Part shown: one piece after another, positions 18,452-26,926 of the stretch
Numbering within the stretch: position 1 is the first letter of the stretch
Layout of the letters: each line of letters starts with the position of its first letter
Assembly: GCF_000282595.1 (NCBI RefSeq)
Contig: NZ_AKIZ01000013.1
Span: 124,001-188,000 of the forward strand
Source of the DNA: Phyllobacterium sp. YR531
GTDB lineage: Bacteria; Pseudomonadota; Alphaproteobacteria; Rhizobiales; Rhizobiaceae
Length of the DNA stretch: 64,000 bases
Reading direction: 5' to 3'
Program-made: the position numbers and the translations under genes
Notes under the pieces: model-generated
Database searches by the model: none
What the model was told of the DNA's origin: nothing
The model's input: only the letters and a program-made list of their open reading frames with translations

Positions 18452-18731
18452 TGCAGAGCTTATTGAACGCGCGTTGGCTTACCGCGCAACGATAACTGAT
18501 GAACAGGATGCGGCCATCACCAAGGCTGCCATGGAAGACCCTGATACGGTTCTGGCTGATGTTTTGACCAAGCGTCGCCCCGGCCGTCCTGTTGCCGATG
18601 CGCCAAAGAAACCTGTCTCCATTCGCCTCAGCCCTGATGTGCTGGATTACTACCGCTCGACCGGCCCCGGCTGGCAAGGCCGCATTGATGAGACCTTGCG
18701 GGATGCTGCTGGCCTGAAAAAGCGGGCGTGA
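18420..18731 (+). CDS. brnA: BrnA family antitoxin
   Basis: A 103-residue antitoxin. The C-terminal half, KKPVSIRLSPDVLDYYRSTGPGWQGRIDETLRDA, is the conserved BrnA DNA-binding and dimerisation region. The N-terminal half should wrap and block BrnT. AAAGGAGG ends at 18410, giving a nine-base spacing to the ATG at 18420 and only three to the ATG at 18414, so 18420 is favoured. The gene overlaps brnT and is followed by a gap with a hairpin before ffh. Confidence 0.92.
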   Translation: MCAQKNRTWTNAELIERALAYRATITDEQDAAITKAAMEDPDTVLADVLTKRRPGRPVADAPKKPVSIRLSPDVLDYYRSTGPGWQGRIDETLRDAAGLKKRA

Positions 18732-18851
18732 GGCCACACATCTTGACTCCACGCTGCATTTCCTGTTTAAGCCGCTCATCAATCCGCGACGAGCAATAAA
18801 CTCCGAGCAGCCAACCGGGACCCCGCAAGGGTCAAACGATCCCGGAGGTCA

Positions 18852-18882
18852 ACACCCGACAGCGCGATGCGCCCTCGGGTGT
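18852..18882 (+). terminator. Hairpin upstream of ffh
   Basis: ACACCCGA at 18852-18859 pairs with TCGGGTGT at 18875-18882, with further GC pairing inside the loop, followed by CATTTTG. It could end brnTA transcription or be part of the ffh leader. A weaker GC-rich stem sits just upstream (about 18814-18845). Nothing here matches the conserved core of SRP RNA. Confidence 0.5.
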
Positions 18883-18966
18883 CATTTTGCTTTGTGCTCA
18901 TTGCCTTGGCGCGGTTGGTACTTATCTTTCGGGGAACGGTCTTCGAAGGGATAAAGGAAAGTTTGG

Positions 18967-20553
18967 ATGTTCGAGAGCTTACAGGAACGGCTAGGTACTA
19001 TTTTGAACGGCCTCACAGGCCGTGGCGCGCTGTCGGATGCCGATGTCTCGGCAGCCCTGCGCGAGATACGCCGTGCGCTGCTTGAAGCTGACGTTGCGCT
19101 GGATGTTGTCCGCTCCTTCACCGACAAGGTGCGCGCCAAAGCTGTCGGCGCTGACATTCTGAAAAGCATCAAGCCCGGCCAGATGGTCGTCAAGATCGTG
19201 CATGACGAGCTGGTGGATATGCTCGGCGCTGAAGGCGTCACCATTGATCTGAATGCGCCCGCGCCCGTTGTCATCATGATGGTCGGTCTGCAGGGTTCCG
19301 GTAAAACCACGACCACCGGCAAGATCGGCAAGCGCCTCACCGAACGCTCCAAGAAGAAAGTACTTCTTGCTTCGCTCGATACGCGCCGTCCCGCTGCGCA
19401 GGAACAGCTGCGCCAGCTTGGTGTGCAGACCGGCGTTGACACACTGCCCATTATTGCAGGCCAGACACCCGTTGAGATCGCCGCCCGTGCCGTACAGGCT
19501 GCCAAGCTCGGTGGCCATGATGTTGTTATTCTCGATACTGCCGGCCGCACCCATATTGACGAGCCACTCATGCTCGAAATGGCCGACATCAAGAAGAAGG
19601 CCAATCCGCACGAAATCCTGCTCGTTGCCGATGCGCTGACAGGTCAGGACGCTGTCAATCTCGCACGCTCCTTTGATGAGCGCGTCGGCATTACCGGTCT
19701 TGTCCTTACCCGTATGGATGGCGATGGACGCGGTGGTGCCGCTCTTTCCATGCGTGCCGTTACCGGCAAGCCGATCAAGCTTATCGCCACCGGCGAAAAA
19801 ATGGATGCGCTGGAGGAGTTCTATCCCCGCCGTATCGCTGACCGCATTCTCGGCATGGGCGATATTGTTTCGCTGGTTGAGAAGGCTGCTGAAAACATCG
19901 ATGCGGAAAAAGCCGCGGCGATGGCCAAGAAGATGCAGTCCGGCAAGTTCGATCTGAACGATCTTGCTGACCAGATCGGCCAGATGCAGAAGATGGGCGG
20001 CATGGGCGGCATCATGGGAATGATGCCCGGCATGGGCAAGATGAAGGATCAGATGGCCGCTGCCGGTCTTGATGATTCCATCTTCAAGCGCCAGCTCGCA
20101 ATTATCTCGTCAATGACCAAAGCCGAACGCAGCAATCCCGATGTGCTCAAGCATTCGCGCAAGCAGCGTATTGCCAAGGGTTCCGGTACCAATGCCGCCG
20201 ACATCAATAAGCTTCTGAAAATGCATCGCCAGATGGCGGACATGATGAAGTCGATGGGCAAGGGCAAAGGCGGCATGATGAAACAGATGATGGGCGGCCT
20301 TGGTGCCAAGATGGGCCTTGGCGGGCTCGGCGGCCCCGGAGGTTTTGGCGGAGGTATGCCTGACCTGTCGAAGATGGACCCGAAGCAGCTTGAAGCTCTG
20401 CAGAAACAGGCAGAAGCAGCCGGGTTCGGCAAGGGCGGCGGTCTGCCCGGCGGACTTGGTGGTCTTCCTGGTGGTCTCGGTGGCCCGGGCGGTCTCCCAC
20501 GCCTTCCAGGTCTGGGCGGCGGCCTTCCCGGCTTTCCCAAGAAGAAAGGCTGA
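18967..20553 (+). CDS. ffh: Signal recognition particle GTPase
   Basis: A 528-residue SRP54 homologue that binds signal peptides of nascent membrane proteins and, with the SRP RNA and FtsY, delivers them to the translocon. It has an N domain (about 1-90), then a G domain with GLQGSGKTTTTGKIG (P-loop), DTAGRT and TRMDGDGRGGA. The methionine-rich M domain starts near 325 (KMGGMGGIMGMMPGMGKM). The C-terminus is an unusually long Gly/Leu/Pro/Met-rich tail. The ATG at 18967 follows GGATAAAGGAAAG. Chorismate mutase follows after two bases. Confidence 0.97.
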   Translation: MFESLQERLGTILNGLTGRGALSDADVSAALREIRRALLEADVALDVVRSFTDKVRAKAVGADILKSIKPGQMVVKIVHDELVDMLGAEGVTIDLNAPAPVVIMMVGLQGSGKTTTTGKIGKRLTERSKKKVLLASLDTRRPAAQEQLRQLGVQTGVDTLPIIAGQTPVEIAARAVQAAKLGGHDVVILDTAGRTHIDEPLMLEMADIKKKANPHEILLVADALTGQDAVNLARSFDERVGITGLVLTRMDGDGRGGAALSMRAVTGKPIKLIATGEKMDALEEFYPRRIADRILGMGDIVSLVEKAAENIDAEKAAAMAKKMQSGKFDLNDLADQIGQMQKMGGMGGIMGMMPGMGKMKDQMAAAGLDDSIFKRQLAIISSMTKAERSNPDVLKHSRKQRIAKGSGTNAADINKLLKMHRQMADMMKSMGKGKGGMMKQMMGGLGAKMGLGGLGGPGGFGGGMPDLSKMDPKQLEALQKQAEAAGFGKGGGLPGGLGGLPGGLGGPGGLPRLPGLGGGLPGFPKKKG

Positions 20554-20555
20554 TC

Positions 20556-20864
20556 ATGAGCTCGTCATCCCTGCCAAAAGAATTGCTCGAACTGCGCGCC
20601 TCCATCGACAATATCGATGCCGCGCTCATTCACATGCTCGCAGAGCGCTTCCGCTGCACCAAGGCGGTCGGCGTTCTCAAGGCGAAGAACGGTCTGGCAC
20701 CTGCCGACCCGAACCGCGAAAAACTTCAGGTTGAACGCCTGCGCTCACTGGCGCTGTCCGCCGACCTCGACCCCGATTTTGCCGAGAAGTTCCTGAACTT
20801 CATCGTCAAGGAAGTGATCAGGCATCACGAAACAACCGCTGCCAAAGAAAACGGCACGCAATAA
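20556..20864 (+). CDS. Chorismate mutase, AroQ class
   Basis: A 102-residue all-helical chorismate mutase converting chorismate to prephenate for Phe/Tyr synthesis. The pattern ELRASIDNIDAALIHMLAERFRCTKAVGVLKAKNG, with its Arg and Lys residues, is the AroQ active site. No regulatory domain is attached. It sits between ffh and rpsP, two bases after the ffh stop, and is clearly part of the same transcript. Confidence 0.93.
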   Translation: MSSSSLPKELLELRASIDNIDAALIHMLAERFRCTKAVGVLKAKNGLAPADPNREKLQVERLRSLALSADLDPDFAEKFLNFIVKEVIRHHETTAAKENGTQ

Positions 20865-20882
20865 TTAGCTAGGAGACTACCA

Positions 20883-21296
20883 ATGCCATTAAAAATCCGT
20901 CTGGCCCGTGCGGGCTCAAAGAAGCGCCCTTACTACCACGTCGTTGTTGCTGACGTCCGTTCGCCTCGCGACGGCCGTTTCATCGAAACCGTTGGTGCAT
21001 GGAACCCAATGCTTCCTAAGGATGGCGACCGCGTCAAGCTTGATGCAGAACGCATCAACTACTGGATCGGTCACGGCGCACAGCCAACAGACCGCGTTCT
21101 TCGCTTCCTTGATCAGGCTGGTATCGCCAAGCGCGACACCCGCAACAACCCTGAAAAGGCACTGCCAGGCAAAAAGGCGCAGGAACGCGTTGCCATGGCC
21201 AAGCAGGCTGAAGAAGATGCGAAGGCAAAGGCTGCTGCTGAAGCAGAAGCTGCAAAGGCTGCAGAAGCACCGGCTGAAGAAGAAGCTGCCAGCTAA
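20883..21296 (+). CDS. rpsP: 30S ribosomal protein S16
   Basis: A 137-residue S16, recognised by [32 protein letters not shown] and [20 protein letters not shown]. About 40 residues at the C-terminus form an Ala/Glu/Lys-rich extension, common in Rhizobiales. TAGGAG precedes the ATG. In many bacteria rpsP is followed by rimM-trmD-rplS; here a strong terminator follows at once and those genes are not in the window. Confidence 0.97.
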   Translation: MPLKIRLARAGSKKRPYYHVVVADVRSPRDGRFIETVGAWNPMLPKDGDRVKLDAERINYWIGHGAQPTDRVLRFLDQAGIAKRDTRNNPEKALPGKKAQERVAMAKQAEEDAKAKAAAEAEAAKAAEAPAEEEAAS

Positions 21297-21319
21297 TCGG
21301 CACTTTCATCTATTGAATG

Positions 21320-21355
21320 CAAAACGGGTGGCCATGTGCCGCCCGTTTTGTTTTT
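21320..21355 (+). terminator. Strong intrinsic terminator after rpsP
   Basis: The stem CAAAACGGGTGGC pairs with GCCGCCCGTTTTG around a short loop, ending at 21350 and followed by TTTTT. It closes the ffh-chorismate mutase-rpsP unit. Confidence 0.9.
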
Positions 21356-21500
21356 AGCTATAGATTCAGAGTTTAGATAACCGACAAAATATTTTACCAC
21401 GCCCGCGAAGGCTACAATCCAAAAGACGAGACTATGGGTCGAATTTTGTGCCACCTTTGATAGCAGCGCCACGTTTTGAAAGATAAATTGCAAAACAGCA

Positions 21501-21642
21501 GTGCGTGGTTCGCCCTTAGACAAACTCAGGAGGGCTCACCATGAGGAAAGTCGTGACCGGCCATGTAGTTGCGAGGTGGCAAATCACCTCATTTCTGCGG
21601 TACACCCATCTTCCTCATGGTGAGCCTCGTCGAACCACGCAC
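21501..21642. repeat. Dispersed palindromic repeat, copy 2
   Basis: The left arm starts GTGCGTGGTTCGCCC at 21501 and reaches CTCACCATGAGG. The right arm (about 21613-21642) reads CCTCATGGTGAGCCTCGTCG and then AACCACGCAC. It is the same family as 2433-2555, with a variant left arm that matches the copy at 33239. It lies at the boundary between the core rpsP operon and the accessory segment. Confidence 0.8.
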
Positions 21643-21858
21643 TACTGTTTTGCAGATACATTTACGAATGGCGGAAAACCGAAAGAATTTATACTTAGGC
21701 ACCCCCACCAAACCGCCTTTCAATTCTCAATCCACCTGTCATGATTGCCTGTGTCATCGGGCGCGCCAAAAATTCATGCGGGAAGCCGAGGTCTATTTTG
21801 CTCGCCTCCTCCAGTCGTTGCCGCTGAGCTTGTCCAGAACAACGCACCGAGATTTTCT

Positions 21859-23067
21859 TCAAGCTGCCATCTCCCGAACTCTTCGACGTGAAACATACCT
21901 GTAAAAGGCAGCTGCAAAAATGAGTCCGCCCAAGGCCAGCCCCAGGGCAACAATCGGTAGCCCGTTCTGGTCAACCGCCGCGCCGATAATGGTCGCGGAT
22001 ATTGCCATTCCTCCAAACGCACAACCGTAAAAAATCACCATCAGGCATGGAACATCATCCATCTTTGATCGCGTCAGAATGCTGTTCATCGACATCATGA
22101 AAATGATTTCAAAAACCATCATGAAAAGAAAATAAAACAGAAAACTGACGGTGACTGATCTGGTCGCGAATGGTGTGCATAGCAAGACCAGAGCGCAGAA
22201 AAATACCGTTGGAATATTCCAGTTGAGGCCTTTTGTGCCAGTCAGAAACCTGCTCACGAAGGCCAAGCCCGACACGACCCCGAGAACGCCGACAACTTCG
22301 CTTATGGCGCCTGAGGATGCCGGCAGTTGAAGCCATGCCAAAGGTATCCATAAACGCGCAACCTGGTTGAAACCCTGAAGAATAATGACGGTTGCAACCA
22401 GATATCCCATGGCTTCGAGTAACGCTGCGTCAGACAGCAAAGCATCACGTCCGCGCCGCCAGAGCGCCGCGTAACCGCCTTCGGCACTTTTGATGGCAGC
22501 GCGCCACGGAAGAAGGACGCACAGACCCGCCGACAGGACAAAGGTTACAGCATTGATGCTCGCAATCGACATCATGGGTTGTCTGGCAATAAGGAGGAAA
22601 CCGAGAAGCGCCCCAAATGCCTGCCCGGCATAGGAGGCAGCACTGATCATATTGTTCGCCCGCCCGATACTCTCTGGCAGAGCATACTGCTTGGTGGCGA
22701 CATTTCTTGCAGCTTTCGTGGTCATGTCAAAAAAGCCGCGTGCAAATATCAGCGCATATGCCAGCCAGAGATAACCACCGGCGACGGTCGCTCCCACCAG
22801 AATTGTCAGCAGTGCCGCTACCAACTCCAGTGATACAAGGGCCGTTCGCAGCGGCAAGCGATCGCAAATCCTCCACGCGAGCGGCATGAAAATGATGACC
22901 GGGGTAAACTGTGCAACATAAACACCAGCCGCGCCTAAGGCCGATCCGTTCAACTGAAAGAAATGAACTGACAAAGCAACGAGAATAAGATTCGTACCAA
23001 TCGAGCTGGCAAACATTGATAAAATTAACAGTCTAACCGGAGATATCTCCTTCAGGCCAAGCACCAT
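21859..23067 (-). CDS. MFS permease of the SHMT-like/ATP-grasp cassette
   Basis: A 402-residue inner-membrane protein with about 12 helices, belonging to the major facilitator superfamily. The loop ICDRLPLRTALVSLE after helix 2 is the degenerate MFS motif A. It is the last gene of a four-gene minus-strand operon, 14 bases after the ATP-grasp ligase, so it most likely exports the product or imports a precursor. Direction of transport is inferred from the layout of known dipeptide clusters such as bac. The start at 23067 has only a weak ribosome binding site. Confidence 0.82.
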   Translation of the reverse strand: MVLGLKEISPVRLLILSMFASSIGTNLILVALSVHFFQLNGSALGAAGVYVAQFTPVIIFMPLAWRICDRLPLRTALVSLELVAALLTILVGATVAGGYLWLAYALIFARGFFDMTTKAARNVATKQYALPESIGRANNMISAASYAGQAFGALLGFLLIARQPMMSIASINAVTFVLSAGLCVLLPWRAAIKSAEGGYAALWRRGRDALLSDAALLEAMGYLVATVIILQGFNQVARLWIPLAWLQLPASSGAISEVVGVLGVVSGLAFVSRFLTGTKGLNWNIPTVFFCALVLLCTPFATRSVTVSFLFYFLFMMVFEIIFMMSMNSILTRSKMDDVPCLMVIFYGCAFGGMAISATIIGAAVDQNGLPIVALGLALGGLIFAAAFYRYVSRRRVREMAA

Positions 23068-23081
23068 TCTTCACAAACTCT

Positions 23082-24341
23082 CTATCGAATAAGGGGAATA
23101 CCAATAGCCACTTCAAATCTGTCGAGCAGTTCGTCGGCAATCACGCCTGCATCATCAAGTGAGTTTCGACGGATTTGATAGCGGGCCAGAACCTGATTTG
23201 CCTTTACCTCTTGTCCAGGACGCAGAGCGTAGGGATCGAAATGTATGAGCCCCTCGGTTGCAGCGGCCCAACTCACATCAATCTGGCCTGCAAGTTGTCC
23301 GTTGTTACGCGGCATGAGCTTTCGTGATGTGATGAAATCACGCACATCAAGCTCAGGCGCTTCGACAGGTAGATCGAGATGGATATTGATCAGGTGTTTG
23401 GAGATATCGTCGCTGGTTAGATGCTTGTACATGCCGGGCATGACCCCTCCCATCAGTCGGGGATTGACCTCGACAAGCGTCGGACCCCGCTTTGTCAGAA
23501 TCATCTCTATGTGGAATATGCCTATATCCAACCCCAAAGCAGTCACGACACTCTCGGCATAAAAAAAGCACTCTTCGCGCAACTCGCTGGAGATATCCGC
23601 CGGCATTGTTGCGCCCATTTCGATACATTCGTTTTCCTTGGATCGGGGACGCCCGGAAACCATAAAACGATAGAATTTCCCGTCTTTCACACCCAGTTCG
23701 ACAGAAACGAGCTCGCCTACCAGCAGCTCCTCCACAAGCACGCCTTTTTGCAGTTGTGAATGTATCTGCCGTGGTGTGTCCTTGATGCCGTTCAATAGCG
23801 CATTCGTTGCAGACGCTGCCTGCTCGGGGGAATGAGCTGGGTATGCCAACAGGCTATCGTAGCCCGTCTGAGGTTTGACAATGACAGGGCAGCCAAATTC
23901 TGCAGTCACCTGCGCCGCTTCGTCCGGCGTAGAGACGATCCTGCAACGCGCAGATCTGATGCCGACTGCCTCGATAAGCTCACGCGCCTTTGCCTTATCC
24001 CTGGCATTTGCTACAGCGCGCGCATTTGTAAATCTGATGCCAAGATCGGCACAGGCTTGTGCAACGACATCCACACAAGCCTCCAACTGAGTAATCACAC
24101 CATCTACTGGCAACAAATTGTGAATGGCAGACATCGCCTTTTTGACCTGATCCAGACTTGTCGGATCATCAATCGAAATCACATTGGCAACGCCATACAC
24201 TGTCCTGATCACGTTTTCCGTTACGGTGTAAAGGCGATAATTGGAGCGTATGAACGAAACAATTATGCCAGCGTCCGAGGCATTTTGAATAGTGTCGAAT
24301 CCCGGCACATTTGAATCAACGATCAGAAGATGCTTGCTCAT
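23082..24341 (-). CDS. ATP-grasp carboxylate-amine ligase
   Basis: A 419-residue ATP-grasp enzyme. It has an N-terminal Rossmann-like part (HLLIVDSNVPGFDTI) and a central part with CPVIVKPQTGYDSLL (ATP lysine and glycine-rich loop). FHIEMILTKRGPTLVEVNPRLMGG carries the metal-binding Glu and Asn residues. This layout is that of the L-amino-acid ligases (BacD-like) and related enzymes that join a carboxylate to an amine through an acyl phosphate. Its ribosome binding site GGAGG overlaps the 3' end of the preceding gene, so translation is coupled. The substrates cannot be inferred. Confidence 0.88.
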   Translation of the reverse strand: MSKHLLIVDSNVPGFDTIQNASDAGIIVSFIRSNYRLYTVTENVIRTVYGVANVISIDDPTSLDQVKKAMSAIHNLLPVDGVITQLEACVDVVAQACADLGIRFTNARAVANARDKAKARELIEAVGIRSARCRIVSTPDEAAQVTAEFGCPVIVKPQTGYDSLLAYPAHSPEQAASATNALLNGIKDTPRQIHSQLQKGVLVEELLVGELVSVELGVKDGKFYRFMVSGRPRSKENECIEMGATMPADISSELREECFFYAESVVTALGLDIGIFHIEMILTKRGPTLVEVNPRLMGGVMPGMYKHLTSDDISKHLINIHLDLPVEAPELDVRDFITSRKLMPRNNGQLAGQIDVSWAAATEGLIHFDPYALRPGQEVKANQVLARYQIRRNSLDDAGVIADELLDRFEVAIGIPLIR

Positions 24342-24347
24342 GATGCT

Positions 24348-24752
24348 CTATCCTCCATGCATGGCGAGTTCGCACTGAATCGCTTGCAGCTGAACATTGG
24401 CCCTGACGCTTGACTGAATACTCAGAACGGCATCACTCACCCGCTTGAAGAATTGTGGAAGCAGGGTTTCGTTCGATTCTGCCTGTTCAATCTGACCAAG
24501 AACCCCGATCAGGAGAACAGCACAGTTCAAATCTGCCTGTGCGCAAAATAAAAGCGACCCTGCTTCTGTTGGTTCCTCAACGAGAAAGGCATCCTCCGAG
24601 CTGAGGTTGGGGATTACCTCATAAGCAACCAGCAATCGCTGTCGAATGGTGCTGTAATCCTCAGACGTGTGCAAACGCCCGTTAATCGCCAAATAGGGCG
24701 TACGGGAATGGGTTTTGAGCCAAACCCGGGAACCATCGGCTTTCTCATACAT
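24348..24752 (-). CDS. Unknown 134-residue protein of the cassette
   Basis: No family is recognised. The protein is acidic and soluble, with no signal or membrane segment. Its N-terminal half (YEKADGSRVWLKTHSRTPYLAING) could form beta strands, and the C-terminal half looks helical. The start was taken at 24752 because AAGGAT precedes it and it lies ten bases after the SHMT-like stop; an in-frame extension upstream would overlap that gene. Being locked between an SHMT-like enzyme and an ATP-grasp ligase, it may be an accessory or carrier-like partner, but nothing in the sequence proves this. Confidence 0.65.
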   Translation of the reverse strand: MYEKADGSRVWLKTHSRTPYLAINGRLHTSEDYSTIRQRLLVAYEVIPNLSSEDAFLVEEPTEAGSLLFCAQADLNCAVLLIGVLGQIEQAESNETLLPQFFKRVSDAVLSIQSSVRANVQLQAIQCELAMHGG

Positions 24753-24762
24753 GGCAGTATCC

Positions 24763-26055
24763 TTAATGAGGATAAATCGGGAAGCTCCGCGATAGCTCTT
24801 TGACTGCGATGAGTGTTTCCGGTGTGGAAGCATCTGCACCGCGCGCGCCGGACACAACCTTGTCCAGCACGTCGGATAAAAGACCCGCAATTATGTCGGC
24901 CTCTTCTGTTTTCATGCCTCTTGTCGTGATGGCGGACGTGCCGATACGCAGGCCTGATGTAATGTTCGGCTTTTCAGGATCGTATGGAACAAGATTTCGA
25001 TTACATGTCAGTCCGGCGGCTTCCAATGCTTCCTGCGCAATGTCGCCGGTCACTCGTTTGGCACGAAGATCGATCATGACAAGTGGCGTGTCGGTCCCGC
25101 CCGTTACAATTTCATATCCCCGTTTTTGAAGACCAGCCGCTATCGTTCTCGCATTGGCCAGAACATGCCGGGCATATTCAGAAAACTCCGAATCCAGAGC
25201 CTCTCCGAAACATACTGCTTTTGCCGTTATCATTTCAGGAAGGGGACCACCCTGTATTCCCGGGAACACTGCTGAATCAATCAACTTGCCCAGATCCGCA
25301 TCTCTTGAAAGTATCAGACCGCCTCTGGGACCACGGAGATTTTTGTTTGTGGTCGTGGTGATGATGTCGACATGGGGAAAGGGATGAGAATACTGGCCGC
25401 CAACAATCAATCCAGAAAAATGCGCAACATCGGCAAGAACCTTCGCACCAACACTTTTTGCAATGGATGCTACTTTCTCAAATTCAATTGTGCGGGGATA
25501 TGATGAGCCACCCACTATGATCAGTTTTGGCCGATGCTGCAGGGCCTGCTCCTGCATGTCTTCATAATCAATTAGCCCTGCGGTATCTGTCCTGTAGAAA
25601 ACGGTTTTGAACCATTTGCCTGACAGGTTTGATTTCTGGCCATGACTCAAATGTCCGCCGGCTGACAGTTCCATGCTTAGTACCGTGTCTCCCAACTGCA
25701 GGAGAGCAAAATAGATGGCCTGGTTTGCTTGCGTTCCGGAATGGGGTTGGACATTGGCGTGCCCCGCATTGAACATGGCCCTTGCTCTGGCAATGGCAAT
25801 ACGTTCGATTTCATCAATATTGCCTACCCCAGCATGATATCTGCGACCCGGATAGCCCTCGACGGAGGTGAACGCCATCATCGATGCAACCGCCTGTCTG
25901 CTAGCCACACTCAAATAATTCTTCGGGGCGATAAGCTCGATCTGATCCTGTTGCCGCCCTTCCTCACTTCTGACTGAGCGACTTATCGCCGGGTCGACTT
26001 GGTCCAGGGATTTTATAAAAAACGGCAGGGAAGGCTGCAAATTGCGCAAATGCAT
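24763..26055 (-). CDS. Divergent serine hydroxymethyltransferase-like PLP enzyme
   Basis: A 430-residue fold-type I PLP enzyme related to GlyA. The PLP lysine is K238 in TTTTNKNLRGPRGG, and the substrate carboxylate arginine is in TSGLRIGTSAITTRGM. Compared with standard GlyA, the usual TTTTHK is TTTTNK, the ASEN box is APKN, the Tyr two before EGYPG is Ser (TSVEGYPG), RYYGG is RYHAG, and GGPLMH is GGPLPE. These positions lie in the amino-acid and folate pocket, so it may act on another substrate (transaldolase, aldolase or alpha-methylserine type). GGAG eight bases upstream fixes the start at 26055. It is first in the operon. Confidence 0.88.
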   Translation of the reverse strand: MHLRNLQPSLPFFIKSLDQVDPAISRSVRSEEGRQQDQIELIAPKNYLSVASRQAVASMMAFTSVEGYPGRRYHAGVGNIDEIERIAIARARAMFNAGHANVQPHSGTQANQAIYFALLQLGDTVLSMELSAGGHLSHGQKSNLSGKWFKTVFYRTDTAGLIDYEDMQEQALQHRPKLIIVGGSSYPRTIEFEKVASIAKSVGAKVLADVAHFSGLIVGGQYSHPFPHVDIITTTTNKNLRGPRGGLILSRDADLGKLIDSAVFPGIQGGPLPEMITAKAVCFGEALDSEFSEYARHVLANARTIAAGLQKRGYEIVTGGTDTPLVMIDLRAKRVTGDIAQEALEAAGLTCNRNLVPYDPEKPNITSGLRIGTSAITTRGMKTEEADIIAGLLSDVLDKVVSGARGADASTPETLIAVKELSRSFPIYPH

Positions 26056-26333
26056 ATCAATATCTCCGAACAAAAATCAGCCAGAGTGCTCTTTAAATAT
26101 CGGTCGTCGTTTTAAAAATTTTAATATCAGTATCGCTACAATTGCATATGATTATGTATAATTACAACCAGACATACAGGTAAAGCATACTTTAAAAGCA
26201 CGTGGACAGGAAATAAATTCCATTATAAGGCATTTGCAGATACTATTTTCTATTTGTTTGCAAATATAACTTTTTAAATTAGCCGGGTAAATTATTTTTC
26301 ACGGCGGCTTTTATCGCGAAAGATGCAGCCATA
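26056..26333. other. AT-rich spacer with the cassette promoter
   Basis: About 280 bases, strikingly richer in A and T than the surrounding genes. No gene is seen. It must contain the minus-strand promoter of the SHMT-like operon, but no single -35/-10 pair stands out. The abrupt change in composition fits acquired DNA. Confidence 0.6.
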
Positions 26334-26588
26334 TTAAACCGAAAAGCGTTGGCGGTAGGTTTGGGGATTGGTGCCCAAGCTTCGCATGAATGCCCGGCGC
26401 ATGGTCTCTTCCGATCCAAAGCCGCAGCGCCGCGAAACGCGGGCAACTGTCAGCCCTTCCTCCAGCAGGCGGCGGGCGGTTTCAATCCGGATATCTTCGA
26501 TGGCGCGGGCTGGTGTCCGCCCGGTTTTCTGTCGGTAATGGCGCGAGAAACTGCGCGGGCTCATATGCACCTGCGCAGCCAGCACCTG
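26334..26588 (-). pseudogene. Truncated 3' copy of the GlxA-type regulator gene
   Basis: The last 80 or so codons of an AraC-type helix-turn-helix domain (MSPRSFSRHYRQKTGRTPARA ... NPQTYRQRFSV). They match almost residue for residue the C-terminus of the complete regulator 1005 bases further on (27339-28292). The DNA copies differ at roughly ten or more sites, mostly third positions, so this is a diverged allele and not a fresh duplication. The DJ-1-like N-terminal two thirds are missing. Homology ends near 26588. It is best read as a remnant left by insertion or recombination. Confidence 0.85.
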
Positions 26589-26689
26589 AGTTCAACAGTT
26601 TGATCATGCGTATTCAACTAAGGTCTGGGTTATCCGATTACGCAAGTGAATATACATTTCAGCGGCATGTAATTTAGGGTGCGATTATA

Positions 26690-26926
26690 TTGAGCCGAAT
26701 CTGGATAGTGCTATGCGCATCGAGCGCAATTATAAATATTCTGGCGCTGACATCGCCACTTTTCATGTTGCAGGTCTATGACCGCATGCTGACCTTCCAT
26801 TTTGATTCCAGCACCCATCGCACAACCATGGCAGAAGGTTTGACAACTGTGGGCAGTCTTTTCTCTAGGACTCCTTACGCGATCGATATCCCAGATTCTA
26901 TTCCCGTCTCATGGAGTGGTGATTAA
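26690..26926 (+). pseudogene. Remnant of a type I secretion ABC transporter N-terminus
   Basis: The first 35 or so residues (IINILALTSPLFMLQVYDRML) match the conserved N-terminal membrane segment of PrtD/HlyB-type secretion ATPases. After this the sequence loses resemblance and stops at 78 residues, where a full gene has over 550. It opens with TTG and has no clear ribosome binding site. It is probably a decayed fragment brought in with the accessory DNA. Confidence 0.6.

Noticed and set aside
18732-18966. Possible SRP (4.5S) RNA gene next to ffh
   Set aside because: Hairpins are present but the conserved SRP RNA core (GGAAGGUAGCAG-type loop) is absent.
26056-26333. Possible small gene in the AT-rich spacer
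   Set aside because: Only short frames without ribosome binding sites; it is better explained as promoter region.
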